A DNA stretch of 64,000 nt, taken from positions 62,001-126,000 of the forward strand of contig JAVJTA010000011.1 in NCBI GenBank assembly GCA_040219135.1, given 5' to 3'. A program made the translations under genes and the position numbers. The notes below the pieces were generated by a model that was given only the letters and a program-made list of their open reading frames with translations, searched no databases and had not been told where the DNA came from. Below are positions 51,769-61,879 of the stretch, in pieces. Every line of letters begins with the position of its first letter. Within the stretch, counting starts at the first letter, position 1. Origin of the DNA: UBA7803 sp040219135. GTDB taxonomy: Bacteria > Pseudomonadota > Gammaproteobacteria > Pseudomonadales > Azotimanducaceae.

Positions 51769-52932
51769 GTGAGCCCAGCGACGTCGTCCAACACCACGCT
51801 CGACGCCGGCCGCGTCGGCGACGAGTTCCGTCGGCGATTTGCCGACGCGAGTAAGCCCGTGCTCGCGTTCGCACCCGGACGGGTCAACCTGATCGGCGAT
51901 CACATCGACTACTGCGGTGGCAGCGTGCTGCCGATGCCGATTCAGTTCGGCACCTGGGTGGCGGCGGCGCCCAGCGCCCGGGCACGGATCCGTGCCGAGA
52001 GCGACCGACAGCCGGCCGTCACCTTCGATCGCGCCGCCACCGAGCACCCGCCCGGGCACTGGGGGCGTTTCGTCAGCGGCGCGCTGGCGGTGCTGGCGAG
52101 CGAGAACGCCAGCCTCCCTGACGGGTTCGATCTGTTCGTCGCTGGCAACATTCCCGGCAGCGGCCTGTCGAGCTCCGCATCGCTCTCCGTCGCCCTGCTG
52201 CTCGCTCTCGGTGCGCTCGGCGGCTGCCGCCTGGATGGACTCGACCTCGCGCTCGCGGCACAGCGCATCGAGCACCAGCACGTCGGCGTCGCCTGCGGGC
52301 TCATGGACCAGGCTGCCGTGGTTCTCGGCCGTCCCGGCGCTGCGCTGCGATTCGACTGCGCGACCCGGCACGCCCGATCCATCCCCATGCCGGGCGCTGC
52401 ACTCAGCATCGTCGTCGCCGACAGCGGCGTGCCGCGCAGCCTGGCGGCCTCCGCATACAACGCCCGTCGTCAGGAACTCGACCGCATTGCCGGCCTCCTC
52501 GGCCTGAACCCGGATACCCTGGCGCTGACGCTGTCGGACGCGGGCACGCTCGAGGACGCCACCCTGGTACGCCGGGCGCGCCACGTGGCCAGCGAACAGC
52601 GCCGGGTCGAGGCCGCCTGCACGGCCATCGACGCCGGCGACTGGGTCGCCTTCGGCGCCCTGCTCAACGCCAGCCATGCCTCGCTGCGCGACGACTACGC
52701 GGTAAGCTGCGCGGAACTCGATGCACTGGCCGCGGCATTCTGCGGGCAATCCGGCTGTTACGGCGCCCGCATGACCGGCGCCGGCTTCGGCGGCGCCGTC
52801 GTCGCCGCGGTCGACCCCGCCCGCGTGGCCCATGTGTTGCACACCGTCAGCGCCGCGCACGGAGTCCGCTTCGGCAGCGCGCCGCGCACGTTCGTCGCCG
52901 TATCACAAGGCGGGGCACGTCTGCATGGCTGA
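51769..52932 (+). CDS. galK: Galactokinase
   Basis: A 387-residue GHMP-family kinase that phosphorylates galactose at C1. PGRVNLIGDHIDYCGGSVLP is the galactokinase signature (GDHIDY for the common GEHTDY), IPGSGLSSSASLSVALL the phosphate loop, GLMDQAA the region of the catalytic Asp, and MTGAGFGGAVVA the third motif. Start is GTG 51769 with only a weak ribosome-binding site. Coupled to galT by 8-bp overlap. Confidence 0.94.
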   Translation: MSPATSSNTTLDAGRVGDEFRRRFADASKPVLAFAPGRVNLIGDHIDYCGGSVLPMPIQFGTWVAAAPSARARIRAESDRQPAVTFDRAATEHPPGHWGRFVSGALAVLASENASLPDGFDLFVAGNIPGSGLSSSASLSVALLLALGALGGCRLDGLDLALAAQRIEHQHVGVACGLMDQAAVVLGRPGAALRFDCATRHARSIPMPGAALSIVVADSGVPRSLAASAYNARRQELDRIAGLLGLNPDTLALTLSDAGTLEDATLVRRARHVASEQRRVEAACTAIDAGDWVAFGALLNASHASLRDDYAVSCAELDALAAAFCGQSGCYGARMTGAGFGGAVVAAVDPARVAHVLHTVSAAHGVRFGSAPRTFVAVSQGGARLHG

Positions 52933-53938
52933 GCGACGCTTCGATCCGCTCGGCGACCGCTGGGTGATCGTCTCACCGCAGCGGGTGCAGCGGCCGTGGC
53001 GGGGCGAGCGCGCGCCGGAACCGGGCGCCGCGCCGCCCCGCCGCGCCGACGACTGCTACCTGTGTCCCGGGGCGACCCGCGCCGGCGGCCAGGTCAACCC
53101 CGATTATGCCGGCGTGCTGGTGTTCGACAACGACTTCCCCGGCCTCGGCGCCGGCGACCCGAGCGCGGCCGATCACCGGCAGCCGCAGAGCCGGCCGGCG
53201 GGCCTGCTCGAGCGTCGACCGGTGACCGGCCGCTGCCGCGTGCTCTGCTACCATCCGCGCCACGATCTGACCCTCGCCACGCTGCCCGCCGGAGCCCTGG
53301 AGGCGGTGATCGGCTGCTGGATCGACGAGCACACGACGCTGTCCCGGGACCACGACTGGGTACAGATCTTCGAAAACAAGGGTCGCATGATGGGCTGTTC
53401 CAGCGACCATCCCCACGGTCAGATCTGGGCGAGCGACCACGTGCCAACGCTGCCGGCGATCGAAGATCGCACTCAGGCGGCGCACCTGGCGAGCCACGGA
53501 ACGCCGCTGCTGCTCGACTACGCGCGGCAGGAACTCGAACTCGGCGACCGCCTGGTGGTGGCGAACGGCAGCTGGCTGGCGGTAGTGCCCTGGTGGGCCG
53601 CCTGGCCGTTCGAAACCCTGCTGCTGCCGCGCCGGCCTCTGGCCAGCTTCGACGCCGTGACGCCGCGGGCGCAGGCCGACCTGAGCGAGTTGCTCGGTCG
53701 CCTGCTCGCCGCCTACGACGCTCTGTTCGACGTGCCCATGCCCTATTCCATGGGCTGGCACGGACGCGGCCGCCGCCAGGCCGGCCACTGGCAGCTGCAC
53801 GCCCATGTCTACCCGCCGCTGCTGCGCTCCGCCAGCGTGCGCAAGTTCATGGTGGGCTACGAGATGCTGGCGGAGGCCCAGCGCGATCTGACTCCGGAGC
53901 AGGCGGCGGCGCGGCTGCGCGATCAGCTCGTGGACTGA
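52925..53938 (+). CDS. galT: Galactose-1-phosphate uridylyltransferase
   Basis: A 337-residue Leloir enzyme exchanging UMP between UDP-glucose and galactose-1-phosphate. Zinc ligands Cys44/Cys47 and His113, ENKG at about 150-153, and the active site SDHPHGQIWA with His164 as the nucleophile and Gln166. ATG 52925 overlaps galK. Its 3' end overlaps the convergent alpha-galactosidase gene by 16 bp. Confidence 0.94.
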   Translation: MAERRFDPLGDRWVIVSPQRVQRPWRGERAPEPGAAPPRRADDCYLCPGATRAGGQVNPDYAGVLVFDNDFPGLGAGDPSAADHRQPQSRPAGLLERRPVTGRCRVLCYHPRHDLTLATLPAGALEAVIGCWIDEHTTLSRDHDWVQIFENKGRMMGCSSDHPHGQIWASDHVPTLPAIEDRTQAAHLASHGTPLLLDYARQELELGDRLVVANGSWLAVVPWWAAWPFETLLLPRRPLASFDAVTPRAQADLSELLGRLLAAYDALFDVPMPYSMGWHGRGRRQAGHWQLHAHVYPPLLRSASVRKFMVGYEMLAEAQRDLTPEQAAARLRDQLVD

Positions 53939-56022
53939 GCCGGAGACACCGCGTCTGCCGAAACGATCTCCACCAGCACCGCGCGCAGCGGCGCAAGGAT
54001 CGGCAGCGCCAGCCCGATCTCGGCGAGCACCTCGCCGTGGGTGTGCAGCGCCATGCCGCGCACCCAGCCGGGCTGCCGCGGCGCGCCGATGTCGATGGCC
54101 GGATCGCGCAGCGGCGCGCGCACGCTGACCGCGCCGCGGAGGTGACCAATGCGCAGCGGCGCGGGCACGGGATCGAGCCGCGGCGCCCGCTGCAGCAGAC
54201 AGAGCAGAGCGCGATCCCGCTCCCGGGCGAACACGCCCACCGCGCAGAGCGCCGGATCCGGGTGCGGCAGCACCAGCAGGTGGCCGTCGTGCAGCCACGG
54301 ACGGTGCTTGCGGTGCAGCGAGATGTAGTCGCGCAGCGTATCGCGCTCGTCGTCGCCGAGACTCAGGGGATCGAGTTCCAGCCCCAGAGAACCGAGCACC
54401 GCCATGGCGGCCCGCGCGTGCAGACTCCAGCGCCGACCGGTCTGGTGGCTGGTGCGCGGGCCGACGTGGCTGCCCATGACCTCCGGCGGCGCGAACAGAC
54501 CGTAGGCGGCCATCATCGGCAGGCGGACGTCCGGATCGTGGGCGTCCGACAGCCACACCCGGTTGCACCAGGCCAGGGCGCTCCAGTCGGCGCGACCGCC
54601 GCCGGACGCGCAGGCCTCCACCTCCAGGCCCGGACGGGCCTCGCGCACCGACTCGATCAGCGCGCGCGCCGCCGGCGCCAGCGCCCTGCCTGCCGCCTGG
54701 GGCACGTCGCGATTCATGTCCCACTTCAGCGAGGCGATGCGCGTATCCGAGACCAGCCCGGCGAGGGTCTGGCGCAGATGGGCGAAGCACGCCGGCTGAG
54801 TCAGATCGAGGGCGAACTGGTGGCGCCCCAGGGGTTGATCGGCGGAGCCGAGTATCCAGTCGGGGTGCGCCGCGAACAGCGCGCTGTCGGCGCTGACCAT
54901 TTCCGGTTCCACCCACAGCCCGAAGTCCAGCCCCTCGCGGTTCACGTGGTCCATCAGCGGGCCGAGGCCCTCCGGATAGGCCTCGGGTCGCGGTGTCCAG
55001 TCGCCCAGACCGCGCGTGTCGTCACTGCGGCGCCCGAACCAGCCGTCGTCGAGCACGAAGCGTTCGACGCCGAGCCGCGCCGCTACGGAGGCCATGGCCA
55101 TGAGCCGCGGCTGGTCGTGCTCGAAGTAAACGCCCTCCCAGGTATTCAGCTGCACCCGGGCATCGGTCGCGCTGCCCTGTTGCTGGCGCAGCCGCCGCGC
55201 AGCGTCCTGGAAGCGACAGCGGATACCGTTCAGGCCTTTGTCAGACCAGGCGACGTGCAGCGCCGGCAGGAGGACGCCGCCGTCGTCGCCGCGCTCCAGC
55301 TCCGCTGCCGCCAGAATCACCTGCAGCAGATGCCGGCCCTCGCGACTGCGGACCACACGCAGTTCGTAGTTGCCGGACCAGGCGAGGTGCAGCGCCAGGA
55401 CTTCGCCTTGGTCTTCGCCGAAACCGGCCGAACCGGCGACGAATCCGGGGAACGCATCGTGCGCGGTTCGAGATCCGGCGCGGCTGCTCTGGTACCAGCC
55501 TCCGCCCAGCGGCAGCCGCTGCGCCTGCAGTTCCCCCGCCCAGCGGCCGGTAAAGCCAATGGCCTCGGTGGCCTGAGCCGGCAGCGGCACCGTGTAGCTC
55601 AGCCGTGCGTCGTTACATCCAACGGCTTCGAACTGCATCGTCACCACGCCTTCCGCTCCCACCTGCAGCCGACACGTCAGCCGACGCTCGTCACCGTGGC
55701 GGTAGCACACCCGGAGCGCCGGGGCGTCGACGACTGGCGGATCCCAGTGCCAGGGCTCGCCGGGGTCCGCGTCGGCACAGCCTGGCGGCCCGGTCCAGCC
55801 GCGGGCCGGGTCCGGCCAGAGCGGCGTTGCCTGCGGGGCGTCGATGAGGCCGCCGGCGCTGGCGCCGTCGACGAAGGACGCCGCCGACACCACGTCGCCG
55901 AGCGCCCTGCCAAGGTGCACCAGCGCCGGTGGGTGTCCGGCCCCGGCCACCAGGCACAGTTCGACGTCGGCGGCGCCGATCCGCCACAACGTCGGTGCGT
56001 CGTCTGGCGACCGCATGGCCAC
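53923..56022 (-). CDS. Alpha-galactosidase, GH36
   Basis: A 699-residue GH36 enzyme: beta-sandwich N-domain, then LNTWEGVYFEHD and RFVLDDGWFGRRSDD (barrel entry), nucleophile Asp435 in LKWDMNRD, and acid/base Asp493 in WLSDAHDPDVR, followed by PPEVMGSHVGPRTSHQTGR. No signal peptide, so raffinose-type or other alpha-galactosides must be imported first. It lies 2 bp downstream of the small membrane protein and SSS transporter on the same strand. Confidence 0.93.
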   Translation of the reverse strand: MAMRSPDDAPTLWRIGAADVELCLVAGAGHPPALVHLGRALGDVVSAASFVDGASAGGLIDAPQATPLWPDPARGWTGPPGCADADPGEPWHWDPPVVDAPALRVCYRHGDERRLTCRLQVGAEGVVTMQFEAVGCNDARLSYTVPLPAQATEAIGFTGRWAGELQAQRLPLGGGWYQSSRAGSRTAHDAFPGFVAGSAGFGEDQGEVLALHLAWSGNYELRVVRSREGRHLLQVILAAAELERGDDGGVLLPALHVAWSDKGLNGIRCRFQDAARRLRQQQGSATDARVQLNTWEGVYFEHDQPRLMAMASVAARLGVERFVLDDGWFGRRSDDTRGLGDWTPRPEAYPEGLGPLMDHVNREGLDFGLWVEPEMVSADSALFAAHPDWILGSADQPLGRHQFALDLTQPACFAHLRQTLAGLVSDTRIASLKWDMNRDVPQAAGRALAPAARALIESVREARPGLEVEACASGGGRADWSALAWCNRVWLSDAHDPDVRLPMMAAYGLFAPPEVMGSHVGPRTSHQTGRRWSLHARAAMAVLGSLGLELDPLSLGDDERDTLRDYISLHRKHRPWLHDGHLLVLPHPDPALCAVGVFARERDRALLCLLQRAPRLDPVPAPLRIGHLRGAVSVRAPLRDPAIDIGAPRQPGWVRGMALHTHGEVLAEIGLALPILAPLRAVLVEIVSADAVSPAQSTS

Positions 56023-56024
56023 GA

Positions 56025-56222
56025 TCAGCTGAACACCCAGTAGAGACCGAGCTGCACAGCGACCAGCGTCACCGACCAGACGCGGATGTCACGCCAGCCG
56101 GCGCGGTCGGGCGCGTCTTCCAGCAGGCGGTCGCGCGGAACCAGCAGACTGCCGATGGCAATGGCGACGAACAGCACCACGGTGAACAGGTAAGCGGGCC
56201 ACAGCGGCAGCACGCTAACCAT
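56025..56222 (-). CDS. Small membrane protein between transporter and GH36
   Basis: A 65-residue protein with two hydrophobic helices (PLWPAYLFTVVLFVAIAIGSLLV and DIRVWSVTLVAVQLGLYWVFS) around a short polar loop. It overlaps the transporter stop by 8 bp and ends 2 bp before the alpha-galactosidase start. Not recognised; gene order suggests a partner subunit of the symporter. Confidence 0.75.
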   Translation of the reverse strand: MVSVLPLWPAYLFTVVLFVAIAIGSLLVPRDRLLEDAPDRAGWRDIRVWSVTLVAVQLGLYWVFS

Positions 56223-57699
56223 GATCGGCTACCCCCGGGGCCGGCGCCGGCCCGCGCAGGCGGTACACCAGACGATCGAGCTCCTGCGACACCAGCGCCG
56301 GCGTCCGGAAGCTGACGAGCCAGATCAGGACCAGGGCATAGCAGAACGTCAGGAACGCCACGTAGAGCATGTTGAGGCCGAAGAACAGCAGCATCCCCGC
56401 CAGCGGCACGCCGCTGGCCAGGGCCACCAGTCCGGCGTGCGGAGTCGCGTGCCGGGTCAACGCGCCCAGCACCAGCAGCGCGAGCAGCGGACCCTGAAAC
56501 AGCGACAGCAGGGTCTGCACGGCGTTGTAGATGCCGCCGAGCTGACCGATGTAGGGGGCGAACGCCATGGCAATGAGCAGAATCACCAGCGTCAGCCAGC
56601 GGCCGAGCACGAGATCGCCGTGCTCGTCACCGCTGCGGCCGCGCAGCACGCCGCGGATGTCGCGGGTGATCATCAGCGCGGTGGAGTTTATGCCGGAGTC
56701 GATCGACGACTGCAGCGCTGCGATCAGGGCGATGAACATGAGGCCCGACAGGCCCGGTGGCAGCAGATTCTTCACCACCCACGGCAGCGCCATGTCCGGA
56801 TACTCGATGCGCGCATGCATCACCAGCGCCAGCAGCCCGGGAAACACGATCAGCAACGGCACCAGGGTCTTGGCGAAGGCGGCGAACATCATCGACGCGC
56901 TGGCGTCCCACTGGCTGCGCGCACCCAGGGTGCGCTGGAGAATCGCCTGGCTGCCGCACCAGTACGCGGGCGACAGCACGATTGCGAGTCCGAGCACGAC
57001 GCCGGGCCAGGGAAAGTCTGGGTGATCCGCGGGCAGGAAGGCGTGCAGATGGGTCGGGTTCTCGGCCACCAGGGTCGATGCGAATTCGCCCATGCCGCCG
57101 GCCTGGCTGATGCCGAGGGCAACGATCGCGACGCCGCCGATGAACATGATCACCACCTGCAGCGCGTCGGTGAACGCCACCGCGGCCAGGCCGCCGGAGA
57201 TGCTGTAGAGCCCTACCACCGTGCCGGTGACGACGATGCCCACCCAGATGGGCCAGTCGAGATAGGTCTGCATGGTCAACGCGATGGCCCACAGCGACAC
57301 GGCGATGGCGAACAGCGCGAACACACTGGCAATGGTTGCGGCGAGCAGTCGCACGGCCTGGTTGTAGCGCGCGCCCAGGTACTCGGGAATCGAGTAGACG
57401 CCCGAACGCCAGTACAGGGGAATGAACACCAGCGACGCCAGGATCATCGCCGGTATGGCGCCGATCCACTCGAAGTTGGCCTGGGCGATGCCCACCCGAT
57501 ACGCGCCGCCGGCAGCGCCCACGTAACCCTCGGCGCTGACGTTGGTGCCGATGATCGACAGCCCGATGATCCACCAGGTCAGCGAGCGCCCGGCGAGGAA
57601 GTAGTCGCGGGCGTCGTGAACCCGGCGGCTGAGCGCCAGGCCCATGACGACGATGACTACCAGGTAGCCGAGAATGATCACGAGATCCAGCCAGTGCAT
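56215..57699 (-). CDS. Sodium:solute symporter (SSS family)
   Basis: A 494-residue transporter with about 13 membrane helices. GRSLTWWIIGLSIIGTNVSAEGYVG is the first-helix sodium-site signature; YSISGGLAAVAFTDALQVVIMFIGG and AALQSSIDSGINSTALMITRDI are the conserved regions of sugar-specific members. ATG 57699 has GGGGGAGGAC. Given the neighbours it likely takes up galactose or galactosides with Na+. Divergent from the phasin-like gene. Confidence 0.92.
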   Translation of the reverse strand: MHWLDLVIILGYLVVIVVMGLALSRRVHDARDYFLAGRSLTWWIIGLSIIGTNVSAEGYVGAAGGAYRVGIAQANFEWIGAIPAMILASLVFIPLYWRSGVYSIPEYLGARYNQAVRLLAATIASVFALFAIAVSLWAIALTMQTYLDWPIWVGIVVTGTVVGLYSISGGLAAVAFTDALQVVIMFIGGVAIVALGISQAGGMGEFASTLVAENPTHLHAFLPADHPDFPWPGVVLGLAIVLSPAYWCGSQAILQRTLGARSQWDASASMMFAAFAKTLVPLLIVFPGLLALVMHARIEYPDMALPWVVKNLLPPGLSGLMFIALIAALQSSIDSGINSTALMITRDIRGVLRGRSGDEHGDLVLGRWLTLVILLIAMAFAPYIGQLGGIYNAVQTLLSLFQGPLLALLVLGALTRHATPHAGLVALASGVPLAGMLLFFGLNMLYVAFLTFCYALVLIWLVSFRTPALVSQELDRLVYRLRGPAPAPGVADHG

Positions 57700-57875
57700 G
57701 AGCGTCCTCCCCCGGCGCCCTGCGCCGCCGTCTATGCTAACCCGTCGGCGCGCCCCGGCGTCAGCCGCCACCGTCTCAGGAAGACCACTCAGGCAGACCA
57801 CCGCCTCCGGAAAGTCGTTGCAGGAAACGTGCGGAGTGTTACCCTCAGGGCTCGCTACGCTCAGGGGAGAAGGAC

Positions 57876-58394
57876 GTGGCAAAGTCCAAAGATGCCGGCG
57901 ACGACAAGCACGGCAAGGGCAAGAAAGGCGGCAAGAGCGGAAAGCACGGCCGGGACGCCAGCGCCGGGTCCAGTGCGGAGAATCCGTTCGGAATTCCGGG
58001 TTTCGACATCACCCGCATGCTCGAACAGTTCCGCCTCCCGGGACTCGATCCGGGTGCCCTGATGGAAAACGAGCGTCGCAACATCGATGCGGTTCGCGAA
58101 GCCAATCAGGCGGTCATGGCGGGTTGGAACCGGCTTGCCGAAAAGCAGGCGGAGATCTTCCAGGAATCCATGAAGCAATGGCAGCTGGCCATGCAGGAGA
58201 CCGTCGACGGACAGCCGCCGACCCCCGAACAGCAGGCTGAACTCGCCCGCCGGGGCTTCGAGCAGGCGCTGCAAAACATGCGCCAGATGGCCGAAATCAC
58301 CGCCGATTCCCAGGGAAAAGCCCTGGAGATCATGCGCGAACGCATGGAGGAGAACATCCGGGCGTTTTTCGACCGGCAGCGCGACAGGGACTAG
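57876..58394 (+). CDS. Phasin family protein
   Basis: A 172-residue, mostly helical, Lys-rich protein: N-terminal KSKDAGDDKHGKGKKGGKSGKHG (disordered), then NERRNIDAVREANQAVMAGWNRLAEKQAEIFQESM, the pattern of phasins that coat polyhydroxyalkanoate granules. GTG start with GGAGAAGGAC. It precedes the acyl-CoA-synthetase-like gene by 56 bp. No PHA synthase is nearby. Confidence 0.8.
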   Translation: MAKSKDAGDDKHGKGKKGGKSGKHGRDASAGSSAENPFGIPGFDITRMLEQFRLPGLDPGALMENERRNIDAVREANQAVMAGWNRLAEKQAEIFQESMKQWQLAMQETVDGQPPTPEQQAELARRGFEQALQNMRQMAEITADSQGKALEIMRERMEENIRAFFDRQRDRD

Positions 58395-58450
58395 CGCCGG
58401 CCGCCACGCCGGTGCCGAAGCATCCCGGGGCAACCCGTCGAGAGAAAATC

Positions 58451-60148
58451 ATGGAAGCCACCAACGCAGCACGTTCCGTTGCCGAACTTACCGGTTCAGG
58501 CGGTCCCTACGAGCTTGGTGTGGCCCGGAGCGGCAACGCCAGCTTCAATGTCTTCGTCAACGCGCCGCGCAATCTCGCCACGCTCTACCGCGACGCCTCC
58601 GCTACCGGCAGCGACTTCTACGTCTACGAAGACGAACGCTACAGCTTCGCCGATGCGTGGCAGCGCGCCGAGCAGGTCGCCGCCTCGCTTTCGGCCATGG
58701 GGGTGGAGAAAGGCGATCGGGTGGGAATCGCCATGCGCAACTACCCGGAATGGATTCTCGCGTTCATGGGCGTCACCCGTCTCGGTGCCGTTGTCGTAGC
58801 GATGAACGCATGGTGGTCTGGCGAGGAGATGATCTACGCCATCGACGACAGCGGGCTCACCACCCTGTTCGTGGACCGGGAACGGCTCGAGCACCTCGGT
58901 CCGTACCTCGACGAGCGCGACCTCGACGTCATCGCCGTACGGACCGATCACACCAGCGGACGCGGCGTCATGAACTGGGCGAGCTTCATGCGAGTGGCCA
59001 ACGCCACGCCGCCCGAGGTCGACGTGCAGCCCGAGGATCCGGCGACCATTCTCTACACCTCAGGGTCGACGGCCCATCCGAAGGGCGTCGTCTCGAGCCA
59101 TCGGGCCATCATCCACGGCGTGGTCGGGCTCGAAGCCGCCGCCGCCCTGCGTCGCGCTGGATCGGGGCGCGCACCCCGAGCGCAACCGCACCCGCAAGCC
59201 ATGATTCTGACCGTACCGCTGTTTCACGTCACCGGGCTGAACGTGCAGATGCTGTCGTGCTTCCGTGGTGGACGGAAGCTGGTCGGCATGTACAAATGGG
59301 ACGCCGAGAAGGCGCTCGCAATCATCGAAGCGGAGCGCATTACCCAGTTCAACGGCGTGCCCACCATGGCGTGGGAGATGGTCAACTCGCCCAACTTCGA
59401 TAAGTACGACACCTCGAGCCTGAAGAGCATGGGCGGTGGCGGCGCGGCCATGGCGCCCGAGCACACGCGCCAGATCAGTCGGCGCACCAAGGGCTCGGTC
59501 TCTCCCGGGGCCGGCTACGGCATGACCGAAACCAACGGCCTGGCCACCGGAATTTCCGGCCGCGAGCTGCTGGAACGTCCTACCAGCTGCGGTCGCCCGG
59601 TACCGCCGCTGGTCGAGATCCAGATCGTCGGGCCGGATGGATCCGGGCTCGAACCGGGACGCACCGGTGAGATCTGGATCCGCGGGCCGATGAATTTCTC
59701 CGGCTACTGGAACCGTCCCGAGGATACCGCCGCCACCCTGACCGATGGCTGGGTCCATACCGGCGACGTCGGTCATCTGGACGCGGAGGGATTCCTCTAC
59801 ATCACCGACCGCGCCAAGGACCTGGTGATCCGCGGCGGAGAAAACATCGGCTGCCAGGAAGTCGAAGCCGTGATCTACGAACATCCGGACGTGGCCGAGT
59901 GCGCCGTGTTCGGCGTTCCCGACACGCGACTCGGCGAGACCGTCGCTGCCGTGGTAATGCCGCGACCCGGGCGAAGGCTCACCGCCGGAGACGTGCGCTC
60001 CCACGTCGGCGAGCACATGGCCCGCTTCAAGGTCCCCGAGCACGTGTGGATTCAGAACGAGAGCCTGCCGCGCACGGCGTCGGGAAAGATCTTCAAGCGC
60101 AGCCTGAAAGACCAGGCCGCCGAAAGACTGAAGACCATTTCCTCATAA
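58451..60148 (+). CDS. AMP-dependent acyl-CoA synthetase/ligase
   Basis: A 565-residue adenylate-forming enzyme: phosphate loop ILYTSGSTAHPKG, LFHVTGLN, GAGYGMTETNG (A5), GWVHTGDVGHLD (A7), TDRAKDLVIRGGENI (A8) and SLPRTASGKIFKR (A10 with catalytic Lys). It activates a fatty or aryl acid as CoA thioester. ATG 58451 is placed after GAGAGAAAA. Its stop overlaps the convergent channel gene by 6 bp. Confidence 0.93.
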   Translation: MEATNAARSVAELTGSGGPYELGVARSGNASFNVFVNAPRNLATLYRDASATGSDFYVYEDERYSFADAWQRAEQVAASLSAMGVEKGDRVGIAMRNYPEWILAFMGVTRLGAVVVAMNAWWSGEEMIYAIDDSGLTTLFVDRERLEHLGPYLDERDLDVIAVRTDHTSGRGVMNWASFMRVANATPPEVDVQPEDPATILYTSGSTAHPKGVVSSHRAIIHGVVGLEAAAALRRAGSGRAPRAQPHPQAMILTVPLFHVTGLNVQMLSCFRGGRKLVGMYKWDAEKALAIIEAERITQFNGVPTMAWEMVNSPNFDKYDTSSLKSMGGGGAAMAPEHTRQISRRTKGSVSPGAGYGMTETNGLATGISGRELLERPTSCGRPVPPLVEIQIVGPDGSGLEPGRTGEIWIRGPMNFSGYWNRPEDTAATLTDGWVHTGDVGHLDAEGFLYITDRAKDLVIRGGENIGCQEVEAVIYEHPDVAECAVFGVPDTRLGETVAAVVMPRPGRRLTAGDVRSHVGEHMARFKVPEHVWIQNESLPRTASGKIFKRSLKDQAAERLKTISS

Positions 60149-61876
60149 CCCTGCGGTTTCCGAGGCCCCGGAGGGCGCGCTGCGGGCATTCAGCCAGCGC
60201 GCCAGCCAGCCGCGCGGCGGGTCGCGGCCGGTAATCAGGTAGCTCAGCGTGTATTCGTTGGTCAACGCCGCCTGCAGCACCCGACGAGCGCGCGGTACGG
60301 CGCAGAACAGCAGCCGGTCATCGCCATGCAGCGCTTGATCGGTATCCGGCATCAGGATCTGCTCGCCGTCGCGATCGAGCAGCAGCGCCACACAGCGCAG
60401 CTGTACGTCAGGGTCCCGCGGGTCGCGGAGTATGTCGCCCAGCGTGACCGGCCCCTGCTCGAGCAGCGCTGCCACGGCCGGCGTCTGCGCTGAACTGATC
60501 TCGGTCACCCACAGGGACGGCCGTTCGCCGTCGAAGATCTCCAGCAGCCGCGGATAGACGACGTTCAGCAGACACGCGGGATCCTGCTCCAGGGACACCA
60601 GGAATTCTTCGATCAGCGGAGAAATCAGGGTCAGCAGGATTCGCCGGGCACTCACCAGGCTCGGCTGCATGATCAGGTCGGCGCGGGCCGCGGTGAAGGC
60701 GAGTTCGTTCTCGTGGCGATTCTGGCGTACCACCAGGAACACGTCCGGATTGAGCGCCCGGGCATTGATCAGAATGCTGAGGTTATTGGTGTCGTTGCCG
60801 GTTGCGGCCACCACGCCGGCGGCGCTCTCGACGCCCGCTTCGATCAGCGCCGTCCTGCTGGCCACGCCCACCACTTTGCGCTCGATGTCGTCGTCGTCGC
60901 TGAGTTCGGCCGCCACCACCACGGTATCCACGCCGCGCTCCGAGAGCGCATGGTGCACCCAGCGCCCCATGCGGCCGTAGCCGCACAGCACCCAGGTGCC
61001 GAGCGGACAGCGCAGCGGCCGCCGCAGGGAAACTCCCCGTGCTCCGACCAGCCACTCGTCCAGCGTGTGCAGGGGCGGCGAACGCAGCGCCAGCGCCAGC
61101 TCCCGGGCATAGGCTTCGAACGGGTCGGCGATGATCACCGAGCCGAGCGAGTGCAGCTCTTCCTCGTGCAGGCGTGAAGGACAGCGGCAGACGATGCGCG
61201 CCTGCGGATTCAGCAGCCGGGTCATGACGGCGATCTTCAGACCGACGTCTTCCGGGGTCAGCACCACCACCGCACGACACTCCGGGCGGTCGAGACCGGC
61301 GTCGGTGAGGTTGGCCGGCACACTCGCATCCGCCCACAGTCCGGGCATGGGTACCGTGTAGTGGCGCAGCCCCAGCGCCTTGATGCGGTCCTCGACGATG
61401 TCGACCACGACGCCGGCCATGCCCTGTTCCGACAGACCGCGGGCGAGCAGGCTGCCGGTATCGCCGAACCCGCAGATGATCACGAACGGTTCGCGGATGC
61501 GCCGCACCGAGTTCGAGAAGCGGCGCTGCGCCAGCGACTGGGTGAAGAACGGATTGGTTACCAGCCGGGCGATGGCGCCGATGGCGTACACCCAGGTGAC
61601 CACGCTGAGCAGCAGGCAGGCGATGGCCCACATGCGCTGGGGCTCGGTGAACGGCGCCGGCAGCTCACCGAACCCGGTGGTGGTGGCCGTGTAGGACATG
61701 AAGTAGAGCGCGTGGAAGAAACTCATCTGGGCGGGGTTGCCGTGCGCGTCCTGACCCGGAATCGCCACCATGCCGACGATGCCCACGGCGTAGACGGATA
61801 TCAGCAGAAAGATGGGGCCCCGCATCTCGCGCAGGACGATTGCCGTCACGCGGTCGAGGTCGGAGCCCTTGGCCAT
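60143..61876 (-). CDS. Potassium channel / TrkA-N (RCK) domain protein
   Basis: A 577-residue protein: two membrane helices around a filter-like TTTGFGE (ATTTGFGELP, about 67-76), then two RCK-type Rossmann domains: FVIICGFGDTGSLLARGL (NAD motif) and TWVLCGYGRMGRWVHHAL, with TrkA-C-type segments after. TTGFG departs from the canonical TVGYG filter, which is common in these prokaryotic RCK channels. Convergent with the acyl-CoA synthetase; coupled to DUF6394 upstream. Confidence 0.9.
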   Translation of the reverse strand: MAKGSDLDRVTAIVLREMRGPIFLLISVYAVGIVGMVAIPGQDAHGNPAQMSFFHALYFMSYTATTTGFGELPAPFTEPQRMWAIACLLLSVVTWVYAIGAIARLVTNPFFTQSLAQRRFSNSVRRIREPFVIICGFGDTGSLLARGLSEQGMAGVVVDIVEDRIKALGLRHYTVPMPGLWADASVPANLTDAGLDRPECRAVVVLTPEDVGLKIAVMTRLLNPQARIVCRCPSRLHEEELHSLGSVIIADPFEAYARELALALRSPPLHTLDEWLVGARGVSLRRPLRCPLGTWVLCGYGRMGRWVHHALSERGVDTVVVAAELSDDDDIERKVVGVASRTALIEAGVESAAGVVAATGNDTNNLSILINARALNPDVFLVVRQNRHENELAFTAARADLIMQPSLVSARRILLTLISPLIEEFLVSLEQDPACLLNVVYPRLLEIFDGERPSLWVTEISSAQTPAVAALLEQGPVTLGDILRDPRDPDVQLRCVALLLDRDGEQILMPDTDQALHGDDRLLFCAVPRARRVLQAALTNEYTLSYLITGRDPPRGWLARWLNARSAPSGASETAGL

Positions 61877-61879
61877 GGG

